A stretch of 64,000 bases of DNA from NCBI RefSeq assembly GCF_000260795.1, contig NZ_AJGU01000001.1:248001-312000 (forward strand), read 5' to 3'. Within the stretch, counting starts at the first letter, position 1; each line of letters opens with the position of its first letter. The translations under genes were made by a program, and so were the position numbers. This document shows positions 34,202-42,074 of the stretch, piece by piece. This DNA is from Treponema sp. JC4. Lineage in GTDB: Bacteria > Spirochaetota > Spirochaetia > Treponematales > Treponemataceae. Below the pieces are notes generated by a model. The model was not told the origin of the DNA. It saw only the letters and a list, made by a program, of their open reading frames with translations, and searched no databases.

Positions 34202-35484
34202 AAGGTAATTATTTCTTCGTATACCTGAATTGCATACTGATCTGTCATGCCGGAAATATATTCTATAATGCACTTTGTAAAGGATTCATTATCATTTATA
34301 TCAAATACGACCGGGGTGTTAAACCTTAAAATCTGTTTTCTGTTTACATAATCGTGTTTTTCTGCTGACCAGGGTCTGTAATTAGTATGCTTTATCAGCC
34401 ATTCTTCAAAGGTGTGGCAGAGTTTCGGGTAATATCTTAGTACCTGACTTACACGGCCGGTTTTTGCATAAATCTGGGTTTTCATAAGGGTTCGGAAAAT
34501 TGTGCGGATTATGTTTTCTGCGTAAATGCCGAATTCCTTAAGACGCCAGTGGCTGTAAATCTGGCTGAAATTGAATTTTTTAAGCTCCAGAATAAAGCGG
34601 AAATATTCATCAGAAAAACAAAGGCCTTTTTCGGGGCTGGACTGTTCGCAAAGGTCAACAATCAGGTCGTTGATTAAAACTGTTGTGTTTACGGCTTTTC
34701 CTGAGCGCAGGGCACGTGCACCCTTGCGTTCAAAGCCCAGAGTAGAGCCTACGATTTCTCGCAACTGGCGGTAGGAAGCCATGTCTATTACGTGGTAGGT
34801 GCGGGCATCTTCCAGATCGCGGCCCAGGTAAGCGATTTTATCTGCAATTTTTACAACGCAGCCTTCCCAGGTAAAGGGCTGGGTAAGGCCGGGGCGCTTC
34901 ATGGAATAAAGGTCTATTGCATCTTTTCTTGGCTTGATTCCCTGCTGGTCAATTTCCCCGCAGTGGCAGATAAGTCCGTCACGAACTGCGTAAGTAAGGT
35001 TTAAAGGCTGTTCAACGCCGTTTGGGTCTGCAAGCGTTTCTATATAGTCTGCAAAAAAGAGAGAATTCCTTTCGTGCCAGAATTTTTTTGGAGCATTTAG
35101 ACCTTCCTTCTGCTCAAGAAGATTGTTGAGGCAGTCTTCTCCGTGGTGGCCAAAAGGTGCATGCCCAATGTCGTGGCCGGTGGCAATTGCCTGGGTTAAT
35201 TCTGTGTTTAAGCCAAGATATTTTGCAATTTCTGTTGCAACCGAAGCAACGTGGAGAACGTGCTCCATTCTGGTACAGATGTGGTCATTATGAGGGGCAA
35301 AAAAGACCTGAGTTTTATGTTTAAGTCGACGGAAGGCCTGACTGTGAAGTATTCGGGTGTAATCGCGCTCAAATTCCGAGCGTATTCCGTTATTTCTTGA
35401 ATATAGTTCGATTTCGCGTTTACTTGCCTGCTCCCATTTTTCGCTTCCCGGGAAGCAGCCGTAATTTTTAAATGAATCCTGCAT
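34198..35484 (-). CDS. dgt: Deoxyguanosinetriphosphate triphosphohydrolase-like protein
   Basis: The 428-residue HD-superfamily enzyme should hydrolyse dGTP (or other dNTPs) to nucleoside and triphosphate. Visible motifs are FRRLKHKTQVF, the first metal His in RMEHVLHVASVA, HD in ATGHDIGHAPFGHHGED and the last Asp in KIADKIAYLGRDLEDA. The size fits the dGTPase family rather than small HD hydrolases. The ATG at 35484 lacks a ribosome-binding site and lies 6 bases after a minus-strand TATTAT (35491-35496), so transcription may start at the ATG. It is divergent from the receiver-GGDEF gene. Confidence 0.88.
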   Translation of the reverse strand: MQDSFKNYGCFPGSEKWEQASKREIELYSRNNGIRSEFERDYTRILHSQAFRRLKHKTQVFFAPHNDHICTRMEHVLHVASVATEIAKYLGLNTELTQAIATGHDIGHAPFGHHGEDCLNNLLEQKEGLNAPKKFWHERNSLFFADYIETLADPNGVEQPLNLTYAVRDGLICHCGEIDQQGIKPRKDAIDLYSMKRPGLTQPFTWEGCVVKIADKIAYLGRDLEDARTYHVIDMASYRQLREIVGSTLGFERKGARALRSGKAVNTTVLINDLIVDLCEQSSPEKGLCFSDEYFRFILELKKFNFSQIYSHWRLKEFGIYAENIIRTIFRTLMKTQIYAKTGRVSQVLRYYPKLCHTFEEWLIKHTNYRPWSAEKHDYVNRKQILRFNTPVVFDINDNESFTKCIIEYISGMTDQYAIQVYEEIITF

Positions 35485-35508
35485 ATCATAATAATAGTTT
35501 AAAATTGT

Positions 35509-35537
35509 TTGTTAGTCTAATTTTTCCGTGTTATTAT
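35509..35537 (+). promoter_or_regulatory. Promoter for the receiver-GGDEF gene, leaderless spacing
   Basis: TTGTTA (35509-35514), a 17-base spacer and TATTAT (35532-35537) end 7 bases before the ATG at 35545. No ribosome-binding site is visible. Within the same divergent region a minus-strand TATTAT serves dgt. Confidence 0.6.
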
Positions 35538-35544
35538 AAGTGTA

Positions 35545-36867
35545 ATGAAGACAATAATGATTGTTGACGACGAAAAGGTTTCTCTTATGATGACCGAGCA
35601 TATTCTTTCTTCGGAATATGAAACGGTGAGCGCAAGCGACGGGAACGAAGCTCTTGAATTTTACTCATTACATAAACCGGATCTGATTCTTTCTGATCTT
35701 CATATGCCCCAGATGAGCGGTTACCAGCTGCAGCAGAAAATAAACGAAATTGCGGGCTATCAGGTGCCTTTTATGTTTATGACTGCCGACAAGGCTGACG
35801 AGACAGAAAGCCAGGGCTTTGAAAACGGAGCTCTGGACTTTATAAGAAAGCCCTTCCGCGCGGATGTTCTTTTAAAGCGTGTGGGAAACATTCTTCAGAC
35901 TGTAGAAAAAATCCATGGACTTACAAAGGCTGCCTCTACAGACCCTATGACAGGGCTTTTAAATAAGGCTCGAGCCCAGGAAACAATCAGTGAACTTTGT
36001 AAGACGAGCCAGGGCGTTTTAATGATAATTGACCTGGACTCCTTTAAGCTTATAAACGATATTTACGGCCACGATATGGGTGATAAAATCCTTATCCGCT
36101 TTGCAGAGATTTTGCAGGCGGTTGTCCGGGCTTCTGATATTGTGGGCCGCATTGGCGGTGATGAATTTATTGCCTTCTGCAAAAATGTAAGTGATGAAAT
36201 TGTAATTGATAAAAAGGTCCGCTTTATTAATAAAATACTGCTGGAGTCTGCCCAGGAGTTTATGGGACCTGATATGAATATTCCTCTGGGAGCTTCTCTT
36301 GGCTGTGTTCCGGTTCCTGTTTACGGTACAGATTTTGAAAAGCTCTGTAAAATGGCAGATAAGGCGCTTTTGAACGTAAAGCAGAACGGTAAGCACGGCT
36401 ATCTTTTTTACAGTGAAGTTGAGGACGGGGCTGCAAGTCTTATGGAAGCTTCAACTAATGGTATTCAGGGAGCTGTAAAAATTCTTGAAGAGCGTAATAT
36501 TAAGCCTGGCGCCTTCCTGCTTTCTTTTGAGCAGTTCCGCCTGATTTACCAGTACACAGTCCGCCTTGCAAGTCATAATGAGGCAGATGCTCATCTTTTA
36601 TATTTTGTAATTAAGCCTAAAGAAGGGGCAAAGCTTGCAGAAGATGTTGCAGAGGAAATCTTCCTTTCTGTTTTGCAGTCTTCCCTGCGCCAGAGTGATG
36701 CGGTCTGCCAGTCTTCCAGAAGTCAGTTTTATGCCCTTTTAAGTGATGCAGAACTGTATAAAAAAGAAAACCGCAAGAGCATTTATGAACGCATTGAAGA
36801 AAACTGGCAGGCGGAAGAAATTTCCAAAGAGTATGATATGACAATGGAATCGTTCTGTGTAAAATAA
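35545..36867 (+). CDS. Response regulator with GGDEF diguanylate cyclase domain
   Basis: The 440-residue protein has an N-terminal receiver (acidic VDDE, phosphoacceptor Asp51 in LILSDLHMPQMSG, lysine in DFIRKPFRAD). A GGDEF domain follows at ~135-290: TDPMTGLLNK, LMIIDLDSFKLINDIYGHDMGD and GRIGGDEFIAF. The inhibitory I-site RASD lies five residues before GGDEF. The synthase motif is intact, so it should make c-di-GMP in response to phosphorylation. The last ~140 residues form an extra domain of unclear type that may be a degenerate repeat of the cyclase fold. The cognate kinase is not adjacent. The mRNA is probably leaderless. Confidence 0.9.
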   Translation: MKTIMIVDDEKVSLMMTEHILSSEYETVSASDGNEALEFYSLHKPDLILSDLHMPQMSGYQLQQKINEIAGYQVPFMFMTADKADETESQGFENGALDFIRKPFRADVLLKRVGNILQTVEKIHGLTKAASTDPMTGLLNKARAQETISELCKTSQGVLMIIDLDSFKLINDIYGHDMGDKILIRFAEILQAVVRASDIVGRIGGDEFIAFCKNVSDEIVIDKKVRFINKILLESAQEFMGPDMNIPLGASLGCVPVPVYGTDFEKLCKMADKALLNVKQNGKHGYLFYSEVEDGAASLMEASTNGIQGAVKILEERNIKPGAFLLSFEQFRLIYQYTVRLASHNEADAHLLYFVIKPKEGAKLAEDVAEEIFLSVLQSSLRQSDAVCQSSRSQFYALLSDAELYKKENRKSIYERIEENWQAEEISKEYDMTMESFCVK

Positions 36868-36909
36868 TTATAAAATTACCTAAATAGCTACCGGGCGGAA
36901 AGTGTGATT

Positions 36910-37443
36910 TTAAAAAATTAGCTCTGACACTTCCAGATAAGAATAGGTAATGTCGCCTTCCATTGTGTCTGTTTTGTAGGTGCCGGTTATGGTGATTTCC
37001 TGATTTTCGGCAGGGTAATCTTCCGGGTAGGTGTGGTTTCCAAGCCATTTGAATTCCATTCCCTGTTTGCAGCAGGCAAGAGCATCCGGGATGATTACTG
37101 CAAAATAGCGTTCGCCACTTTCTTCATCAACAACTGAATAGAAAAATCCGCTTACTTTGATTGTTTTTCCGGTGTAAGAGTCTGGATCTACGACCATTTC
37201 AAAAATGTAGGAATAAATCATGTTGGCATTCATTTTTGTAAGGTCAACATCGATTTTACCGGATTTTTGAGGAAGGGGAGGTGTTTGTCGTTTGTTGCCG
37301 AAAGTTCCATCGTCTGGTGTGCGGACTGGCTCTTCCTGTAAGGTCTGGGCGGGCGGCATTTGCCTTTGCGCTTTGGCTTTGCAGCCGGCAGAGAGAATTA
37401 AAGTTAAAAATATAGGAAGAAGATATGCCGCACGACCCTTCAT
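36910..37443 (-). CDS. Lipoprotein with OB-fold-like domain in zinc ABC operon
   Basis: The 177-residue protein has a lipobox at LSAGC (Cys21), a Pro/Gln-rich linker (~25-60) and a C-terminal domain with PDSYTGKTIKVSGFFYSV, GERYFAVIIPDALACC and EITITGTYKT. This resembles the OB-fold domain found in metal-linked YcgQ/DUF1980-type proteins, also with a conserved CC pair. It is the third gene of the minus-strand operon, one base after znuB-like, so a zinc-related role such as periplasmic metal handling is inferred. No classical ZnuA binding protein is found in this operon. Confidence 0.7.
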   Translation of the reverse strand: MKGRAAYLLPIFLTLILSAGCKAKAQRQMPPAQTLQEEPVRTPDDGTFGNKRQTPPLPQKSGKIDVDLTKMNANMIYSYIFEMVVDPDSYTGKTIKVSGFFYSVVDEESGERYFAVIIPDALACCKQGMEFKWLGNHTYPEDYPAENQEITITGTYKTDTMEGDITYSYLEVSELIF

Positions 37444-37444
37444 C

Positions 37445-38281
37445 TTATCGTCCTTTTATAAATTCAATTGTGTAAAATACCAGGAATACAAAAATATCGG
37501 CAGCAACAATTGTGCTTCCAACCGGGGTTCCTGCAAGAATGGCTATTAAAAGGCCTGTAACTGCGCAGGTAACAGAAATGATTGCCGAGCAGATTGTTAC
37601 AGAGAAAAAGCTTTTGAAAAGTCGCATTGCAGAAATGGCAGGGAAAATTACAAGGGCAGAAATCAAAAGGGAACCTACAAGGTTCATTGCAAGTACGATG
37701 ATTACTGCGATGATGATTGCGATTGCAAGGTTGTAGATGCTTGCGTGGGTTCCGACTGCGGTTGCAAAGTCCTGATCAAAGGTAACTGCGAAAATCTTAT
37801 TGTAAAAAAGAATGAATGCGATTATTACGCAGAGGGAAAGAAGGCTGCAAAGGTAAACTTCGCCTTTTGTAAGGGTGAGAATTGAAGTTGAACCAAAGAG
37901 GGTGGAACATACGTCGCCCGAAAGGTTAGATGAAGTTGAAAAAATGTTCATTAAAAGGTAGCCGAGTGCCAGGGCGCCTACAGAAATCATTGCAATTGAA
38001 GCGTCTCCCTGGATTTTTGTGTCTTTTCCGGCGCGGAGTAAAAGGATGGCACTTAAAATTGTGAGGGGAAGCACCAGATACATGTTGTTAGAAAGATTGA
38101 GAACGCTTGCAATTGCGATTCCTCCAAAGGCTACATGAGAAAGTCCGTCACCGATAAAGCTGAAGCGTTTGAGAACTAAGGTTACTCCCAGAAGAGAAGA
38201 ACAGAGGGCAATTAAAACGCCTACAATAAAGGCATAGCGTACAAAGGGAAATGAAAAATACTGTACTAAGGTTTCTATCAT
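37445..38281 (-). CDS. znuB: Zinc/manganese-type ABC transporter permease
   Basis: This 278-residue integral membrane protein belongs to the ABC-3 metal permease family (ZnuB/MntB/TroC). It contains about eight hydrophobic segments and the conserved LGVTLVLKRFSFIGDGLSHVAFGG near the N-terminus, plus AMNLVGSLLISALVIFPA typical of the translocation region. Its start overlaps the ATPase stop by 4 bases. Zinc is favoured over manganese because the operon promoter carries a Fur-family box and a His-rich zinc-type GTPase is encoded nearby, but specificity is not proven. Confidence 0.85.
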   Translation of the reverse strand: MIETLVQYFSFPFVRYAFIVGVLIALCSSLLGVTLVLKRFSFIGDGLSHVAFGGIAIASVLNLSNNMYLVLPLTILSAILLLRAGKDTKIQGDASIAMISVGALALGYLLMNIFSTSSNLSGDVCSTLFGSTSILTLTKGEVYLCSLLSLCVIIAFILFYNKIFAVTFDQDFATAVGTHASIYNLAIAIIIAVIIVLAMNLVGSLLISALVIFPAISAMRLFKSFFSVTICSAIISVTCAVTGLLIAILAGTPVGSTIVAADIFVFLVFYTIEFIKGR

Positions 38282-38973
38282 AAAAATTTAATCCTTCCTG
38301 TAAGCGGAACTTTCTGGCGGAAATCATCTTTTTTGCCGAAGAAAACTTCATCGCCAATGTGCAGAATGTGGCTTGCGTACTTCATTGCGGCCTGAATGTC
38401 GTGAGAAATCATGATGATTGTAATTCCGTCTTTGTTCAGCTGCTGGATAAGGCGGTACATTTCTTCTGTAACAATAGGGTCAAGACCAGAAACTGGTTCG
38501 TCCAGAAGCAGCATTTTTTGGGTGGCACAGAGGGCGCGGGCTAAAAGAACTCTCTGCTGCTGTCCGCCTGAAAGTTCGCGGTAACAGCGTTTTGCAAATT
38601 CTGTAATGCCCATTTTTTCCATGTTTTCTGCGGCAAGAAGTTTTTCCTCTTTTGTATAGAAGGGGCGGCGTCCGCAGCGGGACTGGCAGCCGGAAAGAAC
38701 GATTTCTCTTACGCTTGCAGGGAAGTCCTTCTGAACTTGTGTCTGCTGGGGAAGGTAGCCTATTTCATCCGGAAGAAGGCCGTCGCCTGTAATAATACGG
38801 CCGCTAATGGGCTTATGAAGGTGTAAAAGGGTCTTCATAAGGGTTGTTTTTCCCGAACCGTTTTCGCCGATTATGCAGAGATAGTTTCCTTTATTAATAG
38901 AAAAGTTTAAATCTTCTATTATAATGCGCGAGTTATAGCCTAAAGTCAGGTGCTCGCAGGTTAATTGTGCCAT
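38278..38973 (-). CDS. znuC: Zinc/manganese-type ABC transporter ATPase
   Basis: The 231-residue ATPase has Walker A GENGSGKTTLMKTLL near residue 37, signature LSGGQQQRVLLARAL, Walker B MLLLDEPVSGLD and the switch His in MISHDIQAAMKYA. The similarity is to ZnuC/MntA-type metal importers. It is first in a three-gene operon with the permease and an OB-fold lipoprotein. An aagga ribosome-binding site precedes the ATG. A perfect 7-1-7 palindrome typical of Fur-family repressors lies 20 bases upstream, so metal-controlled expression is likely. Confidence 0.88.
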   Translation of the reverse strand: MAQLTCEHLTLGYNSRIIIEDLNFSINKGNYLCIIGENGSGKTTLMKTLLHLHKPISGRIITGDGLLPDEIGYLPQQTQVQKDFPASVREIVLSGCQSRCGRRPFYTKEEKLLAAENMEKMGITEFAKRCYRELSGGQQQRVLLARALCATQKMLLLDEPVSGLDPIVTEEMYRLIQQLNKDGITIIMISHDIQAAMKYASHILHIGDEVFFGKKDDFRQKVPLTGRIKFL

Positions 38974-38992
38974 ATATGTCCTTAATTAAAAG

Positions 38993-39007
38993 TGATAATC
39001 ATTATCA
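38993..39007. promoter_or_regulatory. Fur-family (Zur-like) operator, 7-1-7 palindrome
   Basis: The sequence tgataat-c-attatca is a perfect 7-1-7 inverted repeat identical to the core used by Fur/Zur/PerR proteins. It lies between the znuC promoter and its ATG, where a bound repressor would block transcription. Zur is the likely protein given the gene content, but Fur or PerR cannot be excluded. Confidence 0.75.
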
Positions 39008-39016
39008 AATTGCCTT

Positions 39017-39045
39017 ATTAAATCATATTGCGTGCCTTGTGTCAA
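39017..39045 (-). promoter_or_regulatory. Sigma70-like promoter of the zinc ABC operon
   Basis: On the minus strand TTGACA (39040-39045), a 17-base spacer and TTTAAT (39017-39022) form a near-consensus promoter. The operator starts about 10 bases downstream of the -10. Confidence 0.7.
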
Positions 39046-39089
39046 ATCAATAAAATAGAAGAAATTTATTTTAGACTAGGGAATATTAT

Positions 39090-40913
39090 ATGGCAGATGC
39101 AAAATCAGTATGCCGCAAGGTTGTTTGTGCGGCTCTCAATGAATTTATAAAAGCAAAAGCTCCGGAAGCAGAGCTTGCAAAAGAAGAAAATATTCAGGTT
39201 GTAACCCCACCAAAACCAGAAATGGGAGACCTTGGAGTTCCTCTTTTTGCATTTGCAAAATCACTTCATATGGCACCTCCTCAGATTGCTGCAGAGGTTG
39301 CAAAACTTATTACAGATAAATCAATCGGTGAATTCCTTGCTGTTGGTCCTTATGTAAACGTAAAGCTTGATAAGGCAGGAAGCGCTGCTGGCATTTTGGA
39401 TGCAATCCGCGCTCAGAAAGACGAATATGGTTCTTTCGGCTCTGACGGTAAAAAGCCGCTTGAAGGTCGCCGCGTAATGGTTGAATATTCTTCTCCGAAT
39501 ACAAATAAGCCTTTGCACCTTGGACACCTTCGTAACGATGCCCTTGGTGAATCTGTAAGCCGCATTTTGAAGGCTGCGGGCGCTGAAGTTTACAAGGTAG
39601 ACCTTATCAATAATCGTGGTGTTCACATCTGTAAATCTATGCTGGCATATAAACTCTTCCACGAGGCAAAGGGCGATACTCCTGAAAGCCTTGGAATGAA
39701 GGGCGACCACTTTGTAGGTCAGTGCTATATTGAATTTGACCGCTATCTTAAGGGCGAAAAAGACAAGCCTGAAACAGCTCATCCTGAAGCTAATCAGATG
39801 GCAGAAGATATGCTCATTAAGTGGGAGCAGGGTGACCCTGAAGTTCGCGCCCTCTGGCAGAAGATGAACGACTGGACTTTGGACGGCGTAAAGGAAACTT
39901 ATGCCCGCACAGGCGTTTCTTTTGATAAACTTTACATGGAAAGCGAAACCTACCTTAAGGGTAAGGACGAGATCCTTAAAGGTCTTGAAAAAGGCGTATT
40001 CTTTAAGGCTGATGACGGATCTGTCCGCATTGATGTAACAGACGTTGTCGGTAAAGGAAAAGACGAAGACAATCACGAAAAAGTTCTTCTCCGTAAGGAT
40101 GGAACTTCGGTTTATATTACTCAGGATATTGGTACTGCTATCAGCCGCCACGATGACTGGGCTTTTAATCAGTTGGTTTACGTTGTTGCTAGTGAGCAGA
40201 ACTACCACTTTAAGATTCTCTTCCATATCCTCAAAAAACTTGGATTTGAATGGGCAGATAAGCTTTATCACCTCAGTTACGGTCTTGTAAACCTTCCAAG
40301 CGGACGTATGAAGAGCCGCGAAGGTACAATCGTTGACGCTGATGATTTGATTGATTCTTTGCACGCTCAGGCTCTGGAAGCAATTAAGGAACGTGGCCGC
40401 GACGGTGATGTAGGTGACGCAGACGATGTTGCAGAAAAAGTAGCGCTTGGCGCTTTGCATTATTATCTGCTTCAGGCAACACCTATTAAGGATATGCTCT
40501 TTAATCCGGAAGAGTCGCTCAGCTTTAACGGAAATACAGGTCCTTACCTTCAGTATATGGGTGCCCGCATCAACTCAATTCTTGGAAAGGCAGCAGAAGC
40601 CGGCATGAAAGCTGATTATTCGGCAGATGGCGTTGCACTTTTGAAGGCTGCTGAAGAATGGGAACTTATCAAGCAGCTTGGAGATTACCCTGCAACTGTT
40701 CAGAAGGCAGCAGAAAATCTTGATTCAAGCGTAATGGCAGCTTACCTTTACGAAACAAGCAAGCTCTTCAGTAAGTTCTATCAGAACTGTTCTATTATGA
40801 ACGCTGATGACAAGAAAGTTGCCGCAGCCCGACTCTATCTTGCAGAATGTACTCTTCAGGTTATGAAGAATGCTATGAACCTTGTACTTGTACCATATTT
40901 GGAGCGTATGTAA
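39090..40913 (+). CDS. argS: Arginyl-tRNA synthetase
   Basis: The 607-residue class I synthetase charges tRNA-Arg. The N-terminal additional domain (VTPPKPEMGDLGVPLFAFAK) is followed by the HIGH-type motif SSPNTNKPLHLGHLRNDALG and the later loop MKSREGTIV in place of KMSKS. The C-terminal DALR anticodon-binding domain ends with NAMNLVLVPYLERM. Length and order are typical. An agggaa sequence lies before the ATG. hisC begins directly after the stop codon, without any gap, so the two are co-translated. The gene is divergent from the zinc operon. Confidence 0.96.
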   Translation: MADAKSVCRKVVCAALNEFIKAKAPEAELAKEENIQVVTPPKPEMGDLGVPLFAFAKSLHMAPPQIAAEVAKLITDKSIGEFLAVGPYVNVKLDKAGSAAGILDAIRAQKDEYGSFGSDGKKPLEGRRVMVEYSSPNTNKPLHLGHLRNDALGESVSRILKAAGAEVYKVDLINNRGVHICKSMLAYKLFHEAKGDTPESLGMKGDHFVGQCYIEFDRYLKGEKDKPETAHPEANQMAEDMLIKWEQGDPEVRALWQKMNDWTLDGVKETYARTGVSFDKLYMESETYLKGKDEILKGLEKGVFFKADDGSVRIDVTDVVGKGKDEDNHEKVLLRKDGTSVYITQDIGTAISRHDDWAFNQLVYVVASEQNYHFKILFHILKKLGFEWADKLYHLSYGLVNLPSGRMKSREGTIVDADDLIDSLHAQALEAIKERGRDGDVGDADDVAEKVALGALHYYLLQATPIKDMLFNPEESLSFNGNTGPYLQYMGARINSILGKAAEAGMKADYSADGVALLKAAEEWELIKQLGDYPATVQKAAENLDSSVMAAYLYETSKLFSKFYQNCSIMNADDKKVAAARLYLAECTLQVMKNAMNLVLVPYLERM

Positions 40914-42074
40914 ATGTTAACTTCAAGCCGTATGAATGGCCTTCACCCATATGTTCCGGGTGAACAGCCTAAAGACAGAGACTATATAAAAATTAATGCA
41001 AACGAAAATCCCTATCCGCCAAGCCCGGAAGTGCAGAAGGCGGTAATTGATTTTGTACAGAATCACCCGGAAAAACTGGGCGTTTACCCTGACCCTGATT
41101 CAAACGAGCTTCACGCAGCCATTGCTGACATGCTCAATAAGACTGGCGGAGTTCTCTGCCGTGCAAAGGTTTCTGCAAACGGGGAAGTTAGCCCTGCCGA
41201 CCAGGACAAAATCCCCTTCGCCGTAACTCCGGAAATGATTTACAGCGGAAACGGCAGTGACGAAGTTCTTTCTTTTGTATTCTATGCCTTCTTTGACTCT
41301 TCAAAGAAGTTTGTAATGCCTCAGTTTACCTACAGCTTTTATCCTGTTTATGCAGGCTTTTACAATATTCCGATGGATAATGTTCCTCTGCGTGCTGACT
41401 GGACTTTAGATACTGAGGAAATGCTTAAGCGTGCCGCAGGCAATAAGGGCGGAATTATTTTTGCAAACCCTAACGCTCCTACAGGCCTGGGACTTACACG
41501 TGAACAGGTACGACAAATGCTGGAAGCAGCTTCATCAGATGAAATTTTCATTGTAGACGAAGCTTACGTAGACTTTGGCGGAGAATCCTGCATATCACTT
41601 TTGAAAGAGTTTAAAAATCTTGTAATAGTAAGAACTTTCTCTAAGAGCCTTTGCGGGGCAGGTCAGCGACTTGGCTACATTGTTGCAAATCCTGAACTTG
41701 TAAATGTTGTTACAACTGTAAAAAACAGTGTAAATCACTTCCCGATTGATGCCCTTGCTCAGGTTTCAGGAACAGCTGCCTGCAAAAATCCTGCCTACTA
41801 TGTAGACTGTGCAAAAAAAGTTGCGGACGAGCGTAATTCCTTTTATAATTTTTTATTAGAAAAAGGTTTTTATGTATTAAATTCTCAGACAAACTTTTTG
41901 TTTGCAAAAAAAGATGGAATTGCCGGTGAAGACCTTTACCGCCGTGTAAAAGAAGAGGGTATTTTAATCCGCCACTTTAATACACCGGGAATAGAAAATT
42001 TTGTGCGTATCACAGTGGGCACAAAAGAGCAGATGGAGAAATTAAAGAAAGTAATTGAAAAGATTTGCCTTTAG
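40914..42074 (+). CDS. hisC: Histidinol-phosphate aminotransferase-like PLP enzyme
   Basis: The 386-residue fold-type I aminotransferase shows INANENPYPPSPEV, LGVYPDPDSNEL, YSGNGSDEVL, FANPNAPTGLGL, FIVDEAYVDFGG and the PLP-lysine region TFSKSLCGAGQRLGY. It ends with HFNTPGIENFVRITVGT. HisC transfers an amino group to imidazole-acetol phosphate, but the same fold also serves aromatic amino acids. An insertion of about 25 residues lies between LNKTGG and the YSGNGSDE motif. No other his genes are present. It starts right after the argS stop and overlaps the next ORF by 20 bases. Confidence 0.85.
   Translation: MLTSSRMNGLHPYVPGEQPKDRDYIKINANENPYPPSPEVQKAVIDFVQNHPEKLGVYPDPDSNELHAAIADMLNKTGGVLCRAKVSANGEVSPADQDKIPFAVTPEMIYSGNGSDEVLSFVFYAFFDSSKKFVMPQFTYSFYPVYAGFYNIPMDNVPLRADWTLDTEEMLKRAAGNKGGIIFANPNAPTGLGLTREQVRQMLEAASSDEIFIVDEAYVDFGGESCISLLKEFKNLVIVRTFSKSLCGAGQRLGYIVANPELVNVVTTVKNSVNHFPIDALAQVSGTAACKNPAYYVDCAKKVADERNSFYNFLLEKGFYVLNSQTNFLFAKKDGIAGEDLYRRVKEEGILIRHFNTPGIENFVRITVGTKEQMEKLKKVIEKICL

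Noticed and set aside
39321-40460. Long minus-strand frame opposite argS
   Set aside because: It is a shadow of argS with no start signal or recognisable motif.
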